From Brevibacillus invocatus (GTDB taxonomy: Bacteria; Bacillota; Bacilli; Brevibacillales; Brevibacillaceae): a stretch of DNA of 64,000 nt. Both the position numbers and the translations under genes were made by a program. This document shows, one piece after another, positions 17,846 to 28,031 of this stretch (within the stretch, counting starts at the first letter, position 1; each line of letters begins with the position of its first letter). Under the pieces are notes generated by a model. It was not told the DNA's origin and searched no databases. It saw nothing but the letters and a program-made list of their open reading frames with translations. Where the stretch lies: assembly GCF_003710915.1 (NCBI RefSeq), contig NZ_RHHR01000036.1, forward strand, positions 52,176 through 116,175, written 5' to 3'.

Positions 17846-18107
17846 GCTGCTATGGATAATTCAAGCATCAGGTACCTTCTTTTCTAAATAACCTCTCAAA
17901 TGAGCAGAGTCCTTTGCCTGGCAAGGGTTTCATCGCTTTATGTGGTCGGATAGATGCTTGAATCTAAAAGAGTGTTGATTTATCAATAGGTTTACGATTG
18001 GTTTGGGACAATAGAGGAGATTTAAAGGATTGAGCAAGCATATACTTCGGAGTGCTTGAATCTGATCGTAAAGAATGCGATTATAGTAATGGTTTTAGGG
18101 GGGTGCT
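17846..18107 (+). promoter_or_regulatory. CRISPR leader
   Basis: 262 bases between cas2 and the first repeat with no open frame. TGCTTGAATCT occurs as a direct repeat at 17955-17965 and 18053-18063. Its inverted form ATTCAAGCATC is at 17859-17869, and a further CAAGCA/TGCTTG pair lies at 18034-18058. The bases touching the first repeat are GGGGGGTGCT. These repeats are candidates for promoter, IHF-like or Cas1 anchoring sites. The leader assignment agrees with decay of repeats at the opposite end of the array. Confidence 0.75.
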
Positions 18108-21100
18108 CTGAAATTAGCTGTGATGCTGAAAAGCGTTGAGCACTGGAAAGCATGGAAATGGACGGTACGTCTGGTGTCTGAAATTAGCTGTGATGCTGAA
18201 AAGCGTTGAGCACTTATAAACATTTTCCACTTCTTCATACTTTTCCATTCTGAAATTAGCTGTGATGCTGAAAAGCGTTGAGCACAAATCAACCTTCTCT
18301 TTGCTGTAATCCAGTTTAGTTCTGAAATTAGCTGTGATGCTGAAAAGCGTTGAGCACACCTAACCATGAATTGACGGCTTGTTGAACGTCTTTTTTCTGA
18401 AATTAGCTGTGATGCTGAAAAGCGTTGAGCACCAAGAATACCGCGTGACGTCGCCCTTCGGATGGCGTACTGAAATTAGCTGTGATGCTGAAAAGCGTTG
18501 AGCACCCGATCATTACCGTAATGATCAAATTCCAGGTTTGCCTGAAATTAGCTGTGATGCTGAAAAGCGTTGAGCACGCCTTTTTTTATTAGAAGGTAAT
18601 CAGCACGATGTGCTGAAATTAGCTGTGATGCTGAAAAGCGTTGAGCACCTGGGGAGGAAAAGAACCTCTTCTCATTGGCTTCCACTGAAATTAGCTGTGA
18701 TGCTGAAAAGCGTTGAGCACAAGCAATTGAGAGATTCAGCTTATAAAGGCTGGTCTGAAATTAGCTGTGATGCTGAAAAGCGTTGAGCACACGATTCTAT
18801 TTTTGTCTTCTAATGCAAGATTCTCTGAAATTAGCTGTGATGCTGAAAAGCGTTGAGCACTCCTTTATCCGCAACGGTACCCGAATCGAGATTTCTGAAA
18901 TTAGCTGTGATGCTGAAAAGCGTTGAGCACACTTTGATTGTTTTAGCGTTGTTGAGTGTCCAGTCCTGAAATTAGCTGTGATGCTGAAAAGCGTTGAGCA
19001 CATCCCGATCACGTACCGCTTTTAAGTAATCCTTCTCCTGAAATTAGCTGTGATGCTGAAAAGCGTTGAGCACCTTGGAGCAAAGGCAAACTGTCCAAAT
19101 CGGCGAACATCCTGAAATTAGCTGTGATGCTGAAAAGCGTTGAGCACGTTCGCTTGCCCTCTTCTCCTTCCGTCGCTCGTACTGAAATTAGCTGTGATGC
19201 TGAAAAGCGTTGAGCACTAGGTACTCATGGTCATTGGTTGTCCCGAAAAAGATCCTGAAATTAGCTGTGATGCTGAAAAGCGTTGAGCACTCCAGTAAGG
19301 GGAGCTGAGATAGCATGCATTCAAATTTACTGAAATTAGCTGTGATGCTGAAAAGCGTTGAGCACAATATGAAATTGTTAATCAAGCCTTCAGACATTGT
19401 CTGAAATTAGCTGTGATGCTGAAAAGCGTTGAGCACTCTTTGTCCCTTCCCGTTATCGACATGTTTCCGTCTGAAATTAGCTGTGATGCTGAAAAGCGTT
19501 GAGCACGTTAAAATGATTCGCTTGTCATGGCAAAAGATCGTGATGCCTGAAATTAGCTGTGATGCTGAAAAGCGTTGAGCACAACTTACATGAATGCACC
19601 TAAAGCACCTTTGGCAAGAACTGAAATTAGCTGTGATGCTGAAAAGCGTTGAGCACAGGACGAAAAGAATCACCCTTACTATTTTGGCGGCACTGAAATT
19701 AGCTGTGATGCTGAAAAGCGTTGAGCACAAAATAAAGAGTATCCGAGTGGAAAGGTGTATCAAACTGAAATTAGCTGTGATGCTGAAAAGCGTTGAGCAC
19801 TTGAGTTTCGTCTTCCTTGATCAAGTCGATCATGTTACTGAAATTAGCTGTGATGCTGAAAAGCGTTGAGCACGTGATGGTAATGTGCCATAATCATATA
19901 CGCTAAATAGTCTGAAATTAGCTGTGATGCTGAAAAGCGTTGAGCACTATTGAAATCTGTTCACCATTCACACCTCCCCCAATCTGAAATTAGCTGTGAT
20001 GCTGAAAAGCGTTGAGCACTTATGAGCCGCAATCGATCCAGTCTGGTCGCTGGTCCTGAAATTAGCTGTGATGCTGAAAAGCGTTGAGCACTAAAAAGTA
20101 TCGATCGACAGCGACCTCTCCTCCCCTGAAATTAGCTGTGATGCTGAAAAGCGTTGAGCACATGATTTCTTTGATCTCTTGCTCGTCATCATCGGAACTG
20201 AAATTAGCTGTGATGCTGAAAAGCGTTGAGCACTAGCTTCTAAAGGTGCGATTCTTATGTTGACAAGAGCCTGAAATTAGCTGTGATGCTGAAAAGCGTT
20301 GAGCACTTACTCTCCCCCGTGTTTTGATGCCCCAATCTTAACTGAAATTAGCTGTGATGCTGAAAAGCGTTGAGCACATCTAGCAGGGTCGTAGGCGAGA
20401 GCAAATTTATCCTGAAATTAGCTGTGATGCTGAAAAGCGTTGAGCACTGGAGGCATTCATCGATTTTTGCAAACTGGTGAAACACTGAAATTAGCTGTGA
20501 TGCTGAAAAGCGTTGAGCACATCGTTGCGGCCGTAAGAAAGGGCAAGCTGCAAGCCTGAAATTAGCTGTGATGCTGAAAAGCGTTGAGCACATGATATAG
20601 TGCCTAACCGTCTCCTTGGCCTCCTGGCTGAAATTAGCTGTGATGCTGAAAAGCGTTGAGCACGTAATGGTAAGAAGCATACTCGTTTGAGTGAGTATAG
20701 GTCTGAAATTAGCTGTGATGCTGAAAAGCGTTGAGCACCCGCTTTTTCCAAGAATAAATGTTGGAGTGAGGGTCTGAAATTAGCTGTGATGCTGAAAAGC
20801 GTTGAGCACGATCTCAAGTCTTTTCCGCTGATTCGTCTGGGGCGCAGCCTGAAATTAGCTGTGATGCTGAAAAGCGTTGAGCACATGTAACCCGGGCCGC
20901 CATCTGCGGAAGCTGCGGCACTGAAATTAGCTGTGATGCTGAAAAGCGTTGAGCACAAATTGGATCATTTCATGGTGCTAATGGCCGCACAAATCACTGA
21001 AATTAGCTGTGATGCTGAAAAGCGTTGAGCACTGGAGGGGTGCTGGAAGCTTCTGAATGCTTTAAATGATCTGAAATTAGCTGTGATGCTGAAAAGCGTT

Positions 21101-23608
21101 GAGCACTGCTTCTGGAAATCGTGTCATCAGCGTTGATGGGAGGCTGAAATTAGCTGTGATGCTGAAAAGCGTTGAGCACCAGAATCTTTGATTTAGCGAT
21201 GTATGCCATTGTTCATGCCTCTGAAATTAGCTGTGATGCTGAAAAGCGTTGAGCACTGAGCGGATCGATTGCGCTAATTTCATTTTTTGTTTCTGAAATT
21301 AGCTGTGATGCTGAAAAGCGTTGAGCACTGAACGAGGGCAATCGTTCCTGTTCCAATACCTTCTGACGGCTGAAATTAGCTGTGATGCTGAAAAGCGTTG
21401 AGCACGAAAACAACGTATTATGAAAGCACTGATTGGATATGTAGCTGAAATTAGCTGTGATGCTGAAAAGCGTTGAGCACCGTACCTGCAAAAGAATGCA
21501 CGGAGACGGATGGATTGTCAACTGAAATTAGCTGTGATGCTGAAAAGCGTTGAGCACTCCCTTGCCGCGATCCGACTTTTAAACGACTGGACAGCCCTGA
21601 AATTAGCTGTGATGCTGAAAAGCGTTGAGCACGTGAAACAGTACATGATTGCTCCATACGCTGTGTTGCTGAAATTAGCTGTGATGCTGAAAAGCGTTGA
21701 GCACATGTTTTTTTCTTGCGCGCGATCGTCCAATCTTCAAAATCTGAAATTAGCTGTGATGCTGAAAAGCGTTGAGCACGGATACGCACAAAGGAAGGAA
21801 ACGAGTGGCAAGATCGGGCTGAAATTAGCTGTGATGCTGAAAAGCGTTGAGCACGGAAAAACCCGTCTGGATTCCGTGTTACTCTCCAACGACCTGAAAT
21901 TAGCTGTGATGCTGAAAAGCGTTGAGCACAATGGTGATGCCTGCGAAAACGTCTCCTCCGCCGCCCTGAAATTAGCTGTGATGCTGAAAAGCGTTGAGCA
22001 CGGTAACAATTGATGTTACTCAGTTAGTCCAAGCTTGGGCCTGAAATTAGCTGTGATGCTGAAAAGCGTTGAGCACTGGCACCTTACGTCCCTTCTTGTC
22101 AGCAAGCTCCCGACTGAAATTAGCTGTGATGCTGAAAAGCGTTGAGCACCTGTTGAAATGAAGTTTGATGATGTCGTCCCGGGATGTGACTGAAATTAGC
22201 TGTGATGCTGAAAAGCGTTGAGCACTGATATGATCATTTTTATCAGGCCCACGCCTGGTGATCCTGAAATTAGCTGTGATGCTGAAAAGCGTTGAGCACA
22301 AGAAAGACGTTAGACAGTACACTCTTACAGAAATGCTGAAATTAGCTGTGATGCTGAAAAGCGTTGAGCACAAATTGATGATGCAATATGGGGAATGGTT
22401 CAGCTCTGAAATTAGCTGTGATGCTGAAAAGTGTTGAGCACTCGGTAATATTCACGCGATCACCTCAATCTGTCCTTGATCTGAAATTAGCTGTGATGCT
22501 GAAAAGCGTTGAGCACGAACTACAATGGCGTGAAATTCTCCAGGAGCTCCTGACTGAAATTAGCTGTGATGCTGAAAAGCGTTGAGCACACGTGTATGCG
22601 ATTTATCACGGTGGGCTATGGATGTGGTCTGAAATTAGCTGTGATGCTGAAAAGCGTTGAGCACTCCGTATCTTCGGTAATCTTTCAGTAGGCGCCTGCT
22701 GAAATTAGCTGTGATGCTGAAAAGCGTTGAGCACACGGATAAGGTTGTGCCGGGCGTGGACGTTTACGAGCTGAAATTAGCTGTGATGCTGAAAAGCGTT
22801 GAGCACAGGATCGCGACAGGTTGTTCGTCGCCGTATCGCGCACTCTGAAATTAGCTGTGATGCTGAAAAGCGTTGAGCACCGCGGTATCGAGGCAGAGAT
22901 CGCGTCCGAACTGAACTGAAATTAGCTGTGATGCTGAAAAGCGTTGAGCACGCCCGACACGATATGCACCTGTTTTCAATTTCTGCCACTGAAATTAGCT
23001 GTGATGCTGAAAAGCGTTGAGCACAACATCATTGGCTTCATCATCAGCTCATGCTCTTCCTGAAATTAGCTGTGATGCTGAAAAGCGTTGAGCACCGATA
23101 TTTGCCGCGCCGAACAGGTCTAGCGCCTCCTGAAATTAGCTGTGATGCTGAAAAGCGTTGAGCACGCGCAACGGACGTTTCAGGCCCACTCGCGGAAAAC
23201 ACGGCTTCTGAAATTAGCTGTGATGCTGAAAAGCGTTGAGCACCCGGAGTGAGTCCGGCCTTGAGCAGCTCCTCGATACCTTGCGCGCTGAAATTAGCTG
23301 TGATGCTGAAAAGCGTTGAGCACTTCAGCATACGGAACAACTTCCGGGGCGGTCGCGGTAAACCTGAAATTAGCTGTGATGCTGAAAAGCGTTGAGCACA
23401 CGTGGATGCTGCGCGACTATTCGTGACGGGCTGTGGCGTCTGAAATTAGCTGTGATGCTGAAAAGCGTTGAGCACTAGCGTAGCGTGATCGACGGGTGCG
23501 AGTGGTTGAAACTGAAATTAGCTGTGATGCTAAAAACGTTGAACACCTGTCATACTCTAAGCCGTCTCTAGCACAACTGAAATCAGAAGTGATGCATTGG
23601 AAAAACAC
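18108..23608 (+). CRISPR. CRISPR array, 76 repeats and 75 spacers
   Basis: The 36-bp repeat starts CTGAAATTAGCTGTGATGC and ends AAAGCGTTGAGCAC. By reading each start I count 74 repeats that are identical or nearly so (18108 to 23475), then a decayed copy at 23512-23546 and a very decayed one at 23577-23608. Repeat-to-repeat spacing is 70-80 bases (65 for the last), so spacers are mostly 34-44 nt. One internal repeat (22406-22441) has a single C-to-T change. The repeat RNA on the plus strand folds as TGCT-GAAA-AGCG, extendable by G-U pairs that would be lost on the minus strand. I saw no duplicated spacers but could not check all pairs. Confidence 0.98.
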
Positions 23609-23666
23609 CTTGGTGTATATAATGTTCATGATTCAAAGGTAATTCCAGTATCTGAACCAGAAAAAT

Positions 23667-23715
23667 GAACGAAAAACATCCCGTTTCACTATCAAGAGTG
23701 GGACGGGTTGTTCGT
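23667..23715. terminator. Bidirectional terminator between the array and the TetR gene
   Basis: AACATCCCGT pairs with ACGGGTTGTT with an inner CACT/AGTG extension. The minus strand reads into TTTTTCGTTCATTTTT, so it should end the TetR transcript, and the plus strand may end the CRISPR transcript. The rest of 23609-23786 holds no gene. Confidence 0.65.
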
Positions 23716-23786
23716 TATTAATGTTCAAACTTCCTAAAAGAGGAGCCGAAAAAATCCGAATATGGCTTTAAGGGCAGCCCCCTCGT

Positions 23787-24404
23787 TTAGCCATAAATCC
23801 CACCCGTATACACCGCCGTCAAATTATGTGCGATCTCCTCTACGGTAAACCCGTATTCGTTCTTCACGATCTCCCATAGGTACATCTCGTTCGCGAAAAA
23901 CCAGCCTCTCGCCACCAGGTGGTGATCGACGTCAGTGCGGGCCAGACCGTGGGCTTGAGAATACGCGATATCTTGGGCTATGCGCTTGATAAAACGTTCA
24001 CGTGTATCCTTCCATTTGCGGTTGACATCATCCGACAGTCTTATCGCTTCCTCGAATACCTGCATCATGCTGCGTTCTTCATTCGCCATTTCCAGAAACA
24101 GGCTGGCTTGCTTTTCAATGATGTCGTAGGCTTCTTGCTTGGATTGGGGTTTAAAAGGCAGCTCAGCGATTTCGTAAAAGCGATCCATGACCTCCTCCAT
24201 CAGCTGCATCAGGAGGTCGTCTTTCCCTTTGAAATGCACATAGGCGGTCCCGTAGCCGGTATTTGCCTTTTTGATGATCTGGGCAATCGTTGTTTTGTGA
24301 AAACCGCTTTCGATGAATTGCTCACGTCCAGCAGCTAACAGTTTTTTTCTCGTTTCCAGAGAGCGCAGTTTACGGGAAGGGAGTTTTTCACTGGACTTTT
24401 TCAT
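23787..24404 (-). CDS. TetR family transcriptional regulator
   Basis: 205 aa. The N-terminal TetR helix-turn-helix runs from about residue 17: TRKKLLAAGREQFIESGFHKTTIAQIIKKA, followed by GYGTAYVHFKGKDDLL. The C-terminal helical domain would bind an unknown ligand. RBS AAAGGACATCCA precedes the ATG. It is divergent from the amino acid permease at 24623, and the shared 220-base gap could contain its operator. The array side is closed by a terminator. The function beyond repression is unknown. Confidence 0.9.
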   Translation of the reverse strand: MKKSSEKLPSRKLRSLETRKKLLAAGREQFIESGFHKTTIAQIIKKANTGYGTAYVHFKGKDDLLMQLMEEVMDRFYEIAELPFKPQSKQEAYDIIEKQASLFLEMANEERSMMQVFEEAIRLSDDVNRKWKDTRERFIKRIAQDIAYSQAHGLARTDVDHHLVARGWFFANEMYLWEIVKNEYGFTVEEIAHNLTAVYTGGIYG

Positions 24405-24504
24405 TGGATGTCCTTTCTTTTGTTGGAATAATAGCTAAAACCCTAATGCGACAACGATTTGGCAGCGAACCTTCCACCTTTGAAATTTCGCCGATTAGAT
24501 GTCA

Positions 24505-24533
24505 TTGACACGGAGTCACCGATGTAATAATCT
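24505..24533 (+). promoter_or_regulatory. Putative promoter of the amino acid permease gene
   Basis: TTGACA at 24505-24510, 17-base spacer, TAATCT at 24528-24533. The -35 is perfect and the -10 is weak. No clear TetR operator palindrome was recognised. Confidence 0.5.
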
Positions 24534-24622
24534 TAATTTACAGAAAATACACACAAAAAGAAAGGGGTGATCTAGAAAAAAAGAGTAGCAGTTATTTACC
24601 CCCACACATGGAGGAGGTTCAT

Positions 24623-26050
24623 ATGGCTGGAGATGCAAATCAATTTCAAAAAATTATGGATCGCGAAGGTGGGCTACAGCGCGGTTTGACGACTGGTCAG
24701 CTCACGATGATTGCCATCGGTGGCGCGATTGGGACTGGCCTCTTCCTGGGAAGTGGCTTTGCCATTGGCTTCGCTGGTCCAAGCGTACTGATCAGCTACG
24801 CGATTGGGGCGGTCATTGCCTTTCTGTTAATGGGATGTCTAGCCGAAATGACGGTGGCGCACCCGACGTCTGGATCGTTCGGCGCTTTTGCTGAACACTA
24901 TATCAATCCTTGGGCAGGCTTTGCCGTACGTTATTCTTACTGGGCATGTATTGTGGCGGCTGTAGGGGTAGAGATCTCGGCAGTAGCGGTGTACATGAAG
25001 TACTGGTTTCCTACAGCACCCGGGTGGATCTGGATCGTTCTTTTTTCTGCCGTCCTCATTTATGTAAATGCAACGAGTGTCAAAATGTTTGGTTCAGTCG
25101 AATACTGGTTTTCCATGATTAAGATTGTAGCTATTGTATCTTTCATTTTATTAGGAGCTTATGTAGTATTCGGCACCAGTGGCAGTCCAGAAATCGGCTT
25201 CCATAACTATACGGACCAGGGTGGCTTCCTGCCGAATGGCTGGTGGGGAATGTGGGTTGCGGTTATCGTAGCCTTGTTCAGCTACCTCAGTATTGAAATG
25301 ATTGCGGTGACAGCAGGGGAAGCGCAGGATCCGGAAAAAGCTGTGCCAAAAGCATTGCGCTCTACGGTTGTCCGCTTGATTGTCTTCTATTTGCTGACTC
25401 TCACCTTGATGCTGGCGATTGTACCTTGGAAGGGTGCAGGGGTGGACAAGAGCCCGTTTGTGAAGGTAATGGAGCTGTTTTCCATTCCGGGGGCAGGTGG
25501 CATCATGAACTTCGTCGTGCTGATTGCCGCGCTTTCCGCCATGAACAGTCAACTGTACATTACGACCCGCATGATGTTTTCTCTTTCGCGTGCAGGCTAT
25601 GCGCCTAAGCGCTTTGGTACCTTGAGCAAGAAAGGAGTTCCGACTTCAGCCTTGTCCTTGTCTACCATCGGGATTGCCCTTGCGGCGATTCTGGAGGCTG
25701 TAGCCCCCGATGAATCGTTTATTCTGATGATGGGTATCTCCTTGTTTGGCGCGATGTTTACCTGGTTCATGATCTTTGTCACGCACCTTTTCTTCCGCAG
25801 AAAATGGGAAGCTTCCGGTGGGCGCAGACTGCCTGTCCGCATGATCGGCTTCCCGTATCTGACGCTCTTGGGTGCTGGACTCATGCTGGCCATTATGTTC
25901 ACGACTTGGTTTACGGATGCTTTCCAGATGACGCTGCTCGTCGGCGTTCCTTGGATGATCCTGATCACATTGGCGTATTGGCTTTGGAAGAGGGCAGCCT
26001 CGAACAGAACAGAGATGACTGAAGGCAGCCAGCGAGATCAAGTGCTTTAA
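24623..26050 (+). CDS. APC family amino acid permease
   Basis: 475 aa with about 12 membrane helices. The first helix motif MIAIGGAIGTGLFLGSG and the later LAEMTVAHPTSGSFGAFAEHYINPWAGF are typical of the amino acid transporter subfamily that includes GABA, alanine and asparagine permeases. It would import an amino acid by proton symport. The ATG at 24623 is preferred because GGAGGAGG (24610-24617) lies five bases upstream; the ATG at 24608 overlaps that site. It is divergent from the TetR gene and followed by a terminator. The substrate cannot be told from sequence. Confidence 0.9.
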   Translation: MAGDANQFQKIMDREGGLQRGLTTGQLTMIAIGGAIGTGLFLGSGFAIGFAGPSVLISYAIGAVIAFLLMGCLAEMTVAHPTSGSFGAFAEHYINPWAGFAVRYSYWACIVAAVGVEISAVAVYMKYWFPTAPGWIWIVLFSAVLIYVNATSVKMFGSVEYWFSMIKIVAIVSFILLGAYVVFGTSGSPEIGFHNYTDQGGFLPNGWWGMWVAVIVALFSYLSIEMIAVTAGEAQDPEKAVPKALRSTVVRLIVFYLLTLTLMLAIVPWKGAGVDKSPFVKVMELFSIPGAGGIMNFVVLIAALSAMNSQLYITTRMMFSLSRAGYAPKRFGTLSKKGVPTSALSLSTIGIALAAILEAVAPDESFILMMGISLFGAMFTWFMIFVTHLFFRRKWEASGGRRLPVRMIGFPYLTLLGAGLMLAIMFTTWFTDAFQMTLLVGVPWMILITLAYWLWKRAASNRTEMTEGSQRDQVL

Positions 26051-26105
26051 TAGGAGAATGCAAGAACGATAAAGCATGATTCTTCCGTTCTTTCTTCACC
26101 AACAC

Positions 26106-26143
26106 GACAAAGGCCCCCCTGTGACAGGAGGGTCTTGTCTTTT
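26106..26143 (+). terminator. Intrinsic terminator after the permease gene
   Basis: GACAA.GGCCC.CCTGT pairs with ACAGG.GGGTC.TTGTC, and CTTTT follows. It overlaps the first codons of the broken HEAT-repeat frame, supporting the view that the latter has lost its natural start. Confidence 0.75.
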
Positions 26144-26924
26144 ATCATTAAACAAGTAGAGAGTAGGCGATGTCCATTGTGGAAAGAACGATTTCAAGAA
26201 GCAGTCGTAAGAAGTGATATTCCTGAAATGCTTGATATTTTGCATATGCAAGTCACAAAACATGCAACAACTCCAAATCAATCAGTGAAAAATATGGCAT
26301 TAAAAATAATGGAAGAGATTTTACAACAACCAGCGGCAATCTACGAGGTAGGTATTCAACTTTCGAATTCGAAAAGCCCGACAGGTGAAGAGTTAGGGGC
26401 CATCATAGTAGCCACTCACTACGCTGTTAATCCTGCAGAAGTAAATTCGGTTTTATTACGTCTAGCTGATAGCACCGACTGGGAAGTAAGGGAGTGGGTT
26501 GCAAGTGCCTGTGCAATTGTTTTAACCCATAACTTTAAAAACTTTTATCCCACTCTACTGGAATGGACGAAAAATGATTCACCAAATGTGAGAAGAGCTG
26601 TAGTAGTAGCGGTAAAATACACGGCAAGGAAAATGGAAGATCAATATGCAGAGCTACTAATTGATTTGATCGAGCCCTTATTAAGTGATGAAGACATATA
26701 TGTGAAAAAGAACTTAGGAGCGTTTGCAATCGGGGATGGATTATTAAAATATCATTAAAATTTTCTCGTCTGCTGAGGGAATCAAATATATCGAGGATTC
26801 GATACATCTTTTAAAAATTTTATCAAACGATCAGAGAAAAATAGTAAAACGTGCATTCCATAGCACAATGCAATCAGTAAAGAAACGAGATCCTGCAATC
26901 TTTCTCAAGCACTTTGAAAAATAA
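26135..26924 (+). pseudogene. HEAT-repeat protein, frameshifted
   Basis: The first frame (TTG 26135 to TAA 26756-26758) encodes about 207 aa of helical repeats, for example DWEVREWVASACAIVL and SPNVRRAVVVAVKYTARK, resembling HEAT repeats of AlkC/AlkD-like or other scaffold proteins. The coding pattern continues in another frame from about 26757 to a stop at 26922-26924 (IEDSIHLLKILSNDQRKIVK). A frameshift near 26745-26757 therefore breaks the gene. The 5' end is also doubtful, because the start lies inside the preceding terminator. The function of the intact ancestor is unknown. Confidence 0.7.
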
Positions 26925-27021
26925 GAAAGGATCGCAGACATTCCATAATGCCATTGAACTTTACCCATTCATCAGTTGAAATAACTTTGATATGATAAAT
27001 GAGAAGGAGGAGGTCGAGAAC

Positions 27022-27927
27022 ATGTCGTACCAATTAAAACTGAACATAAGCCCTGTTTATGATCTTCTTTCAAGTTTGATGGTCTATTACAAATGTTCGA
27101 AAGCATTTGATTTGGACAGTCAATGGGTAAAAAAAGTGAAGAATGAGTTAGATATAGATTTTGTGGCGGAATTGGATAGCCTATCATTACCATTTCCACT
27201 TATTGCTTTATTCATCTGGAGGTGTCCGGACCATTCAAAAGTGGATGCTGTTACAAAATGGTTAGATTCCTTAACAGCAGGTGAGGTATTTGAACAAGTT
27301 TCCCCCTTTTTACTCGACAACGTTCCAAATGACATTGGGGAAATCAAAAAGAATGTTATCTCTGTTTTTAACCAATGGTATGCAAACTACTACAAAGATC
27401 AGGAGTTTGACATCCAAAAAATTCTTTTTCAAGAAAGAGTTCGATTTGATGACTACTTAAGGAATTTCGGCCCTGAAAAAACGATAGAAATGCTATGCAA
27501 TGGATTAGTAGTAGAAGAGCACGCGGAGTTGAAAGAAGTATACTTGGTTCCTGTCTATTATACCAAACCAGCGAATGTCATATTTAATGATTATAAAGGG
27601 TTCATGATCATTCTATATCCAGTTGAGACAAGGGAAGTAACCGATTTTATGCCTCCAAGTAGCTTAATGAGAATGACGAAAGCGTTATCAGACGAAAAGA
27701 GACTCCGTATCTTGAAAATCCTTGCATCAGGAAATAGAAGCTTTTCTGACTTGGTTGAGTTAACGGAGTTGTCGAAAAGTAACGTGCATTATCATTTGTC
27801 TTTGTTGCGAACAGCGGGTTTAATCACTCTCCATCATGTTCCTTTTTCAAACCAAGATAAATATGGAGTACGAACGGGAGTTTTTGATGACGTCAAGTTG
27901 ATGCTAGAAACGTACGTTTTTCATTAA
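27022..27927 (+). CDS. ArsR-type transcriptional regulator with C-terminal winged helix
   Basis: 301 aa. The N-terminal 210 residues are an uncharacterised helical sensor region (DUF5937-like). The C-terminus has an ArsR winged helix: MTKALSDEKRLRILKILASGNRSFSDLVELTELSKSNVHYHLSLLRTAG region, positions about 220-280. No metal-binding Cys cluster is seen. The ATG at 27022 has GGAGGAGG upstream. The operator-like half-sites just downstream (27961-28016), before the flavin reductase gene, and a TTGAACT at 26954-26960 upstream suggest it controls both itself and the next gene. Confidence 0.82.
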   Translation: MSYQLKLNISPVYDLLSSLMVYYKCSKAFDLDSQWVKKVKNELDIDFVAELDSLSLPFPLIALFIWRCPDHSKVDAVTKWLDSLTAGEVFEQVSPFLLDNVPNDIGEIKKNVISVFNQWYANYYKDQEFDIQKILFQERVRFDDYLRNFGPEKTIEMLCNGLVVEEHAELKEVYLVPVYYTKPANVIFNDYKGFMIILYPVETREVTDFMPPSSLMRMTKALSDEKRLRILKILASGNRSFSDLVELTELSKSNVHYHLSLLRTAGLITLHHVPFSNQDKYGVRTGVFDDVKLMLETYVFH

Positions 27928-27960
27928 ATGTAGATTATAGGGAATAGTTGTAATTTTTCC

Positions 27961-28016
27961 TGAACTATGTTACTAATACTTTAGTTCAATTTTTTTGAAC
28001 ATAAATACAGTTCAAC
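27961..28016 (+). promoter_or_regulatory. Cluster of TGAAC/GTTCA operator half-sites
   Basis: TGAACTA (27961-27967), TAGTTCA (27982-27988), TTGAACAT (27995-28002) and CAGTTCAA (28008-28015) form four half-sites in alternating orientation immediately upstream of the flavin reductase start. The central pair makes a palindrome with a T-rich spacer. This is the likely binding region for the adjacent ArsR-type protein. Confidence 0.6.
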
Positions 28017-28031
28017 TTATGAGGTGGTAAC

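Noticed and set aside
18144..23576. Self-targeting spacers against the element in this window
   Set aside because: I compared several spacers by eye with the element genes and saw no match; an exhaustive search of all 75 spacers was not possible, so this is unproven either way.
18095..23629. Numerous open frames on both strands through 18-23.6 kb with recurring peptides such as CSTLFSITANF and LKLAVMLKSVEH
   Set aside because: They are translations of the CRISPR repeat, which has no stop in some frames; spacing by the spacers makes chance frames. No RBS or independent coding signal.
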